Both the position numbers and the translations under genes were made by a program. Shown piece after piece: positions 1 through 8,200 of a stretch of DNA of 64,000 nucleotides; within the stretch, counting starts at the first letter, position 1; every line of letters starts with the position of its first letter. Origin of the DNA: Oscillospiraceae bacterium (GTDB lineage: Bacteria; Bacillota; Clostridia; Oscillospirales; Acutalibacteraceae); contig CAJTCS010000010.1 of assembly GCA_910574995.1 (NCBI GenBank), positions 52,222-116,221 on the forward strand, written 5' to 3'. The notes beneath the pieces were generated by a model that saw nothing but the letters and a program-made list of their open reading frames with translations, was not told the DNA's origin and did no database searches.

Positions 1-151
1 CAGCAGCCGCCAAGCTGTCGAAGTCGCCGTAGCCGCCAAGATAAAATGTGGTCGCTCCGCCCTCGATCAGCGCTGGCAGTATTATGTCCAGCCATTTGGA
101 AATGTTTTCAGTTTGATATAGCTTGCTGTGTCCGCAGAACGTGACGTTCAT
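1..151 (-). CDS. SLOG/DUF1273-like protein, N-terminal part only
   Basis: The visible 50 residues begin MNVTFCGHSKLY and contain a GGATTFYLGGYGDFDS segment. These resemble the start of SLOG-superfamily (YpsA/DUF1273-like) Rossmann proteins that bind nucleotide-derived ligands. The gene runs off the left edge. It has a good leftward promoter (-35 TTGCAT, -10 TATAAT, 17-base spacer) whose -10 lies inside an inverted repeat. It is divergent from the XRE gene at 267. The specific function is unknown. Confidence 0.6.
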   Translation of the reverse strand, partial: MNVTFCGHSKLYQTENISKWLDIILPALIEGGATTFYLGGYGDFDSLAAA

Positions 152-175
152 CCTCTCACCCCCGCTGCTTTTGTA

Positions 176-233
176 TTTCGTTTTTATTATACGAAACAAA
201 TTATTAAAATGCAACGATTTGTAAAAGTATAAT
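176..233. promoter_or_regulatory. Divergent promoter region with inverted-repeat operator
   Basis: Leftward promoter: -10 at 186-191 and -35 at 209-214 (minus strand), 17-base spacer. An inverted repeat TTTCGT...ACGAAA at 176-196 covers the -10. A rightward TATAAT sits at 228-233, upstream of the XRE gene, with a weak -35. Inference: the XRE product binds the repeat and represses the SLOG gene. Confidence 0.5.
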
Positions 234-266
234 CAACGAAGAATACAAGCGCAAGGAGGCAGAGCT

Positions 267-572
267 TTGAAGGATATTCTTACCGTCATTACAGCAAACA
301 GAGAGGCAAGGGGATGGACAGAATATCAGCTTGCGGAACATTCGGGTCTGCCGCAATCTACTATTTCCTCTTGGTATAGAAAGAACATGATACCCACTCT
401 CCCCTCGCTGGAAAAGATATGTCATGCGTTTGGCATTACCTTATCTCAGCTTTTTGCGGAAAGCGAGTCGCCGGTATCGCTGACGAAATCCCAAGCGGAA
501 CTACTGGATCGCTGGGCAAGACTGGATAAAAAACAACAGGCCGTGATTTTTCAGCTCCTGGATATTATGTGA
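267..572 (+). CDS. XRE-family helix-turn-helix regulator
   Basis: 101 residues. An N-terminal helix-turn-helix of the Cro/CI (XRE) type spans roughly residues 15-65 (YQLAEHSGLPQSTISSWYR is the recognition region), with a short acidic C-terminal tail. The start is TTG, chosen because AAGGAGG lies six bases upstream. It is convergent with mobC through a shared terminator and divergent from the SLOG gene. It probably regulates that intergenic region. A relaxase would be expected near here in related elements but is absent. Confidence 0.8.
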   Translation: MKDILTVITANREARGWTEYQLAEHSGLPQSTISSWYRKNMIPTLPSLEKICHAFGITLSQLFAESESPVSLTKSQAELLDRWARLDKKQQAVIFQLLDIM

Positions 573-578
573 CAATAC

Positions 579-613
579 AGTAAGAGGACGGCCAGCAAGA
601 CCGCCCTCTTACT
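579..613. terminator. Bidirectional terminator between XRE gene and mobC
   Basis: Nearly perfect hairpin: AGTAAGAGG at 579-587 pairs with CCTCTTACT at 605-613, and a further GC block extends the stem. It separates two convergent genes and can serve both directions. Confidence 0.75.
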
Positions 614-618
614 ATTTA

Positions 619-960
619 TCAGAGCTTTGCCAGAGAAGAAAGGATTTTCTGCGCCGCCTCCCACAGCCCGTCATAGTCCCGGCGCAGGTCCTCCAGGTCG
701 GCATCATAGAACCGGCCCGTTTCGTGAACACGGCGGGTAAGCTGATTGAGGTTGTTGCTGGACCGGCGCAGAAGGGATACCATCTCGCCCAGCTCCGGCA
801 GCTCCAGGTTGACAGCGTATCCGTCAATCGCCATCTTCCGAAGATATGCTGCCATGTTGGAGGTCCCCAGTAGGGCCATCTTCCGCTCGATCAGCTCCCG
901 TTCCTCCGGGGTGACACGAAATTTCAGCTGGACTTCCCTCTGCCGGTTCGCCACAGTCAC
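619..960 (-). CDS. mobC: MobC-family relaxosome accessory protein
   Basis: 113 residues with the ribbon-helix-helix-like N-terminus typical of plasmid/ICE MobC proteins (VQLKFRVTPEERELIERKM), then a helical region (LRRSSNNLNQLTRRVHETG). MobC proteins bind near oriT and help the relaxase open and nick DNA. The start is GTG, overlapping the stop of the DUF3849 gene (GTGA). In related elements the relaxase gene follows and overlaps mobC. Here a terminator and a convergent XRE gene follow instead, so the partner is missing or lies outside the window. Confidence 0.85.
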   Translation of the reverse strand: MTVANRQREVQLKFRVTPEERELIERKMALLGTSNMAAYLRKMAIDGYAVNLELPELGEMVSLLRRSSNNLNQLTRRVHETGRFYDADLEDLRRDYDGLWEAAQKILSSLAKL

Positions 961-2165
961 CGCTCCTGTTCTTTGGACTTTTTCTTCGCGGGCGGTTTGG
1001 GGGCGGCGGACTGCTCCTGCAATTTCTTCCGCACAGAGGGCTTGCGGAGCTGGAGCTTTTGAAAACGGTTCTCGTTCTGGGAGATCAGGGCATAGGTCCC
1101 CCTGCGGCCCTCCAGGGTGGAGAAGGAGAGGGACTGAAAGGGCAGCATGGCCATGAGGCGGTCGGTGTCCTTCGTTTTGGCCCGTGCCAGGAAGTCGGGG
1201 GAAATCTGGGCCATGTAGTGGGTCCCGCTGGGGCTGTTCGGTTCCTGCTCAGATTGCAGCCGCTGCATGATATGTTCGGCCTCCGCTCTGATGTCCGCCG
1301 CCTTGAGGGGCTGTTTCAGCAAATGTTCATGCCGTGCCTCACTAGCGAACATATCCAAGAGGCCGGGGTGACTGCGCGTGATAAGGCAGGTCATATCCCG
1401 TTCTCCCTGTTCAAAGACAACGGGGATGGACTGCGCCCACTGCTTGTTGGCCCGCGAAATACGGCCATCTGAATCCATCGTCTGCAAGGTGTTCGCCAGC
1501 ACATAGAGCATCCGCTCAAAGCCGAATTGCTGAACGACTTCCTTTACTGCTGCCGCCGTGTTCAGGCGATAGTCCCGGTAGTTATCGTTGATAGCTGTTA
1601 CGATCGCGTCCTTGCAGGCGATATTGGCACGGCGGGATGCGTGATGCAGTTCTGCCTCGCCATGCTCATAGGCATACGCAAAGGTTTCTTTGTAGACCGG
1701 CGTCTTATCCAACTTGAAAACCTTCTCTCCACGGTCTGCGGAGTGTGTCCGCCGCTTCGTAGATTTCTGCTTTGCCAACTCCTGGAGGTCGCTCTGCACC
1801 AGATCAATAAACAGGTCCACTTTGGCGGGGTGGCTTTCCAACGTACAGCTCTCCCGGCCACGGCCCATCCCGTGCATCGAAACGGTATTGGCCCAACTTG
1901 CATTGTGGCCGGAGAACCGATTATCAAAATTTGTTTCACGGACCGTATAGGCGAGAATGAATGTCACTCGCTCCTGCCCAAACCGCTCCAGAATTTCCTT
2001 CGCACAACCCTCGGGAAAGTTCATCCCATCCCAGTTACTGCGGATGGTGCTATCGATGGCGTTCCTGCACTCGGTAAGGGTCCTCATTGATGCTCTGTAC
2101 TGCTCCAATTCGCCGTTTTCCCGTGCGTAGGCGGCGGAATGCGGATAGATCGGTGTTTTATCCAT
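957..2165 (-). CDS. DUF3849 protein with two tandem repeats
   Basis: 402 residues. Two copies of a DUF3849-like unit can be read: each starts near DKTPxYxxxxAYAxExGE (about residues 2 and 153) and continues through a conserved ERxxxxLAxTxxxxxxDxR block. A basic C-terminal tail (KPPAKKKSKEQER) resembles tails on neighbouring element proteins. The family is common in Tn1549-like elements; its biochemical role is unknown. It lies between the helicase/methylase gene and mobC in the same operon. Confidence 0.7.
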   Translation of the reverse strand: MDKTPIYPHSAAYARENGELEQYRASMRTLTECRNAIDSTIRSNWDGMNFPEGCAKEILERFGQERVTFILAYTVRETNFDNRFSGHNASWANTVSMHGMGRGRESCTLESHPAKVDLFIDLVQSDLQELAKQKSTKRRTHSADRGEKVFKLDKTPVYKETFAYAYEHGEAELHHASRRANIACKDAIVTAINDNYRDYRLNTAAAVKEVVQQFGFERMLYVLANTLQTMDSDGRISRANKQWAQSIPVVFEQGERDMTCLITRSHPGLLDMFASEARHEHLLKQPLKAADIRAEAEHIMQRLQSEQEPNSPSGTHYMAQISPDFLARAKTKDTDRLMAMLPFQSLSFSTLEGRRGTYALISQNENRFQKLQLRKPSVRKKLQEQSAAPKPPAKKKSKEQER

Positions 2166-2232
2166 TTAATGCCTCCATTTCATATTAAAACTTGCTCTGC
2201 GGTGAGATCAGGCAGGGAAAGCCCCCTGCCTG

Positions 2233-5200
2233 TCACCGCTCCTGGCGGCGGTCCTTCGGTCTGTCCTGTTTCTGACGGGGAGGCACAGGCCGTTTCAGCC
2301 CCTCCAGTACCGAGGGCCGTGGGCTCTTGGCAACAGTCTGTTCCGCTGGCGGCGCTCCCCGGTCGATGTTGAGAGCGGCATCCAGCTCCGCAAGGCGGGC
2401 AGACTTCGCTTGCAGCTCCGCCTCCTGGGGAAAGGGCTTGCCCAGCGCGGCTTTGGTGGCGCTCTGCTGCTGATAGAGGTTCTGGAGATGGGCCTCCACC
2501 CCTTGCAAACGCTCCGGCATTTTCTCCAGCGTGTTGTCCATGCGGGTGATGTTGCCGTAAATATCGTCACTCAACTCCACAAGATGGGTCATCTGGCCTT
2601 TCAACGTCAGCGAAGTCCGCTCAAACATCTGGGCATGGGAGATGGACAGGGTAAAGCCCCGATAGCTGCCGATCTCCTTTGTTTCGCCTACCGCCAGCTC
2701 CTTGCAGGCGGCAAGCAGGGCTTTTCCGGCCTCTTCTTTGTCGGTGAAGGTCACGCCGCTGATCTCGATCCCGGCAAAACCCTGTTTGACCTCCGCAGCG
2801 GCGGGGGCCTCCGGTGTACCGGCGGCGGGCGGTTCCTCTTCGGCAGTTTTGGCCGGAGGCTTTTCCACAGTGATGATGGGATGGGGATGCGCCGCCAGCG
2901 TTTCCATGTCGGCCTTGAAACCGGCGATAAACTCCTGGTTCTGCTTGATCTGCTCCGGGAAATATTTCAGCAGATTGTCCTCCATCCGGTACTGCTGGCT
3001 CTGGTGTTCGGCCTTCAGCAGGCGCAGCCGGGAAACGTCTATGTCCAGGTCCATCCGCTCTTTTATCCGGGGGTCCCCGGCGCACAGGGCCTTGATTTCG
3101 GCGTAACTGAGCGCCGCCTCGTCCACGTCCTCGCAGGAACGCACGGGGGACTTAGAAGTCATGATTTGTGATATAAACTTCTGTTTTGCCTCAATAGTCT
3201 GCCACAAATACGCGTCAAAAGTCCCCTCTGTGACATAACGGAACACATGGACTTTTTTGTTTTCATTGCCCCGGCGCTCGATGCGGCCCTTGCGCTGGAT
3301 AAGGTCACGGGGCCTCCACGGACAATCCAGGTCGTGTAATGCGATCAGTCGCTTTTGAATATTTGTCCCCGCTCCAAGTTTTGCCGTACTGCCAATGATG
3401 ACCCGCACCAGCCCATCATTAACTTTGGAGAACAGTGCCTTTTTCTTCTGGTCGGTGTCCGCGTCATGGATAAAGGCGATCTGCTCCGGGGGCATCCCTG
3501 CGGCGATGAGCTTTTCCCGGATGTCATCATAGATGGTAAAGGGCTTTTCAGTATCCTGCGCAAGGCCCTTTTTCTTTTTAGAGGGCTTGGCCTGGGGCGT
3601 GGAAATATCGCAGAACACGATCTGAGTCAGTTTGTCGGCCTCGCCCTCCCGCCAGAAGTGCAGGATGTTCTCGACACAGCGGTTCACCTTCGTCCCCGGT
3701 TCGTCTGGCAGCAAAGGGTCAATGATGCGCTGGTCCAGCCCCAGCTTGCGGCCATCCGAGGTTATCTTCAACATATTGTCCTCGTGGGGGTCCACAGCGC
3801 CGCCATGCACTTTGGAGGCCCGTTCGGACAGCTGCTGGACCATCGCTTTCTGATGTTCAGTCGGCTTGGATGCAACGGTATGATATTCGACCTCCGGGGT
3901 GGGCAGATGGAGCTGGTCGGCGGTTTTCACGTCCGCGACCTCCTTGAACAGGTTCATCAGCTCCGGGAGGTTGAAGAATTTGGCGAACCGGGTCCGGGGG
4001 CGGTAGCCGGTCCCTTCCGGGGCCAGCTCCAAAACGGTGGATGTTTCCCCGAACCGGCTGGCCCAGCAGTCGAAGTGTCCCATACCCATCTCCTGCAAAC
4101 GGTTATATTGGAGATAGCGGTGAATCGTGAACATTTCTGTCATGCTGTTGGAGATTGGTGTCCCCGTGGCGAAAATAACGCCCCGCCCGCCGGTCAGCTC
4201 GTCCAGATAGCGGCATTTTGCAAACATATCGCTGGACTTCTGGGCATCGGTAGTGGACAGACCGGCCACGTTCCGCATTTTGGTCGTCATGAACAGGTTT
4301 TTATAGAAGTCGCTCTCGTCCACAAACATCCTGTCCACGCCCAGCTGCTCAAAGGTGATAACGCTGTCTTTTTTCTGGTCTGCCCTCAGCTTTTCCAAGC
4401 GTTCCTCCAGCCGCCGTCTGGTCTTTTCCATCTGCCGGATAGAAAAGTTTTCGCCCCCCATGTACTTCAATTCCTTGATACCGGCGAGTATCTCCTGAAT
4501 TTCATCCCGGATAATGCGCTCCTGCCGCTCATAACTGATAGGGATCTTCTCGAATTGGCTCTGGCCGATAATAACGGCGTCGTAGTCCCCAGTGGCGATG
4601 CGGGCGCAGAACTTCTTTCGGCGGGCCGGTTCAAAATCTTTCTTGGTGGTAACAAGGACATGAGCGGAGGGATACAGCCGCATAAATTCGGAGGCCCACT
4701 GCTGGATCAGGTGATTGGGGACCACGAAGATGCTTTTGTGGCACAGTCCCAGGCGCTTGCTCTCCATAGCGGCGGCGATCATCTCGAAGGTCTTGCCAGC
4801 GCCTACCTCGTGGGCCAGGAGGGTGTTGCCGCCGTAGAGGACGTGGGCCACGGCGTTGACCTGATGGGGCTGGAGCTTGATCTCCGGGTTCATGCCGGAG
4901 AAAACGATGTGGCTCCCGTCATACTCGCGGGGCCGGGTGCTGTTCATTTCCTCGTTGTACTGCTTGACAAGGGCCTGCCGCCGCCTGGGGTCACGCCATA
5001 TCCAGTCCCGGAAAGCGTCTTTCAACGCCTGCTGTTTCTGCTGGGCCAGGGTGGTTTCCTTGCCGTTGAGTACCCGATGCTCCTTGCCGTCCAGGTCTGT
5101 TACCAGGTCGTAGATACGGACATCCCGGAGGTTCAGCGTATCTTGCAGTATCTCATAGGCGTTGGCCCTGCTGGTCCCGAAGGTGGTGTAGGCGGCAACA

Positions 5201-8200
5201 TCGTGGTCGTACACAGCTCTTTTGGATGTGATCTGCCACTCCGCTGTGACCGGCGAATAATTGACCTTGATACTTCTCTGCAAGCGCCAGGGGGTATCCA
5301 GCGTTTCATACATAAACTGCTGGATGTACTTTTTATCCACCCAGGTGGCCCCCAGCCGGACCTCGATCTCGGAGGCGTCCAGGTCTTTGGGCTGGGCAGC
5401 GGTCAGGGCCTCCACGTTCTGCCTGATCTTCGCGGCGTCCTCCGGGGGCAGGATCTCCGCCATCGCCTGGGCCATGCGCAGTTTCCGCCGCACGTTGCCG
5501 GAGAGGTATTCGTCAGCGGTGACAAGGGGAAAGCGGCTCAGATCGACATACGCCCTGGGGATGCGGTCCGGGTCCTCCGCACAGCGGATGTCCCGGAAGA
5601 TCACGCCGGTCAGCTCCTGCTCCAGCTGCTCCTCGGTCTTGCCGGTAAGCTGGGACATATAGGGCATATCCACTCCGGCCTTCTCCGCAATGGAAACGGC
5701 CAGGGCCTCGGATGCGGTGTCCACGCTGGTGACAGTCCGGTGAGGGCTGACGGTGCGCTTTGTGAACATATCCGCCTTGCCCTCCAGACGCCCGTTCTCG
5801 TCCACGATCTCCAGGGCGCACAGGAGGTAGTAGCCGTCATCGCGGGAAAACGCCTGCTGATTGTTTCTGGCATTGATAAGGCCAAATTTGGCGGTATAGG
5901 CGTCATAGAGCTGCTCTAACCGCTCCTGCTGCTGCCGGATGGCACTGTCGGGAACATCCTCCCGCAGCTGAAGGTCGATCAGGTCCCGAACGCAGTCCCG
6001 CAGCTCCACCATGCCCATGACACGCTCTTTGGCGGCACCGGACAAATCCTGCTTTTCCATGATGGAATTTTCCCGGTAGTAAACATCCCCGTCTACAATG
6101 GTATAGGAGAAGTTTTTCACATTCGGGTCAGCGGGGATGGTGACACGCTCCTGTTCGGCACCTTCCTCCAGCTCAGGCGGCGCGGCCTCCCGGTACTGGC
6201 CCCGGATATACTTGATGGCATCGTGGAGCTGATCGGCCAGTTCCAGGCCCTCAATGGGGGCCACGGTGAAGTCCTGCCTGCCGTACTGGGTACTCTCGGA
6301 GGTCTGACGGCCCAAGATCATTTCCGGGTGGTCAATGAAATAGCGGTTGACGGTAAAGCCGTCCTGGTTCTCTCCAACGTGTACCCAATCAGGCATTTCA
6401 ACCTGGGGCGTGTCCCGTTTCTGGAAAAACAGGATGTCCGTCACCACATCTGTCCCGGCGTTGGCCCGGAAAGCGTTATTGGGCAGACGGATAGCGCCCA
6501 GGAGGTCAGCCCGTTCCGCAAGGTACTTCCGGGCATCCTCGCCTTTGGCATCCATGGTGTAGCGGCTGGTGACAAAAGCCACGATCCCGCCGGGGCGCAC
6601 CTGGTCCATCATTTTGGCGGCGAAATAATTGTGGATGCTGAAATGGTGGCGGTTGTAGGCGCGGTCACTGACAGGGTAATCCCCAAACGGCACATTGCCT
6701 ACGGCGAGGTCATAAAAGTCCCGGCGGTCAGTGGTTTCAAATCCGGCCACGGTGATGTTGGCCTGGGGGTAAAGCTGCCGGGCGATACGGCCGGTGATAC
6801 TGTCCAGCTCCACGCCGTACAGTCTGGACGCAGCCATAGCCTCCGGCAGCAGGCCGAAGAAGTTCCCCACGCCGCAGGACGGTTCCAGGATATTGCCAGC
6901 GGTAAAGCCCATATTGCCCACGGCCTTATAGATAGCCTTGATGACGGTGGGACTGGTGTAGTGGGCATTCAGGACTGAGGCCCGCGCCGCCTCATACTCT
7001 GCGGGGGTCAGGGCGGCTTTCAGCTCCAGGTATTCATCCGCCCACTCCGGCTTGTCCGGATCAAAAGCGTCCGGCAGACCGCCCCAGCCCACATAGCGGG
7101 AAAGCACTTCCTGTTCCGACCGGGTGGCAGAGCGGCCCTCCAGCTCAATACCCTGGAGGGTGTTGATGGCCTCCATGTTCATGCGGAACTTGGCTTTCGG
7201 TCCGCCCTCGCCCAGGTGATCGTCTGTAATGCGGAAATTTTGAGCGGCAGTCTGCTCCGGCTGGGTCTGCTCCGGTTCATCAACGGGCAGACGCTGAACG
7301 ATCACATCAAAGGGCAGGCCGTTTTTATCGCCAGGATAAATGGTAGTGGTTTCCGGCGTGACCTCCGGTGCAGGAGGCGGGTCCGGCTCCTGGGTGAACA
7401 AGTGGGCATTGCGCTCGTCCTGACGTATAGCGTCCTCGAAAAAATCCCGGCTGACGACCTGATTGTTCCAGGTGTAGGGGCCGGTGTCGATGCGTACATC
7501 CAGGTCCCCGATGTAGCCAATGGTGCCAGTAAGTTCATGGTCGCCGTATTGGAAGGAAACCTTGTCCCCCACCTGATAGGAGGGCTTACCCTCCAGCCGT
7601 ACAGGGTCACGCTGGACCGGCGCATGGGTAAAGCCGTCCAATTCCTGCTGCCAGAGGGAGCGCAGCACCGGCGCGATCTGATGCCAGGAATATGCCGCGC
7701 TCGCAATTTTCACTTCATCATCGTTCAAAATCTCTATCCGCATAGAGAGGCCGGATGTGAAATAGTCCGCCATTTCGCCGGTGGAAAGCTCCGTGGTGTC
7801 TACACGGTTGCCCAGAAGTCCCGACAGCAGACCGCCCATTTCCCGATTGCCTTTTCCAGCTCGAAAATATTCGATGATCTCATGTCTGTCCTCGTCCGTC
7901 AGCAGGCCGGAGGTCAGGACTTCCCGGAAGTCCTCGTTGAATTGGCTGAGGTCAGCCGCCACAAAATCCGTAATTTGGCTGTTCCGGCTGTCCCTCAAAA
8001 GCGCAGCCATAAAGCGGTCCTTGGGTTCTGAGCGGAGTACAGGGTAGGCTTGCGTGGGGTCACGCAGCTGCACATCAAACAGGGAAATATCCTCAATGAC
8101 GTATTCTGTGCCGTCCAGATAGACCTTATCTCCCACATCGTAGGCCGGGGCCAGCGGGTCACGGGCAGGCGGGGCCGTGCTGTCGGGGATTGCCGCCTGG

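Noticed and set aside
3355..5919. 854-codon rightward open frame opposite the helicase gene
   Set aside because: It mirrors the codon bias of a high-GC gene on the other strand, lacks recognisable domains and has no ribosome site in a sensible place.
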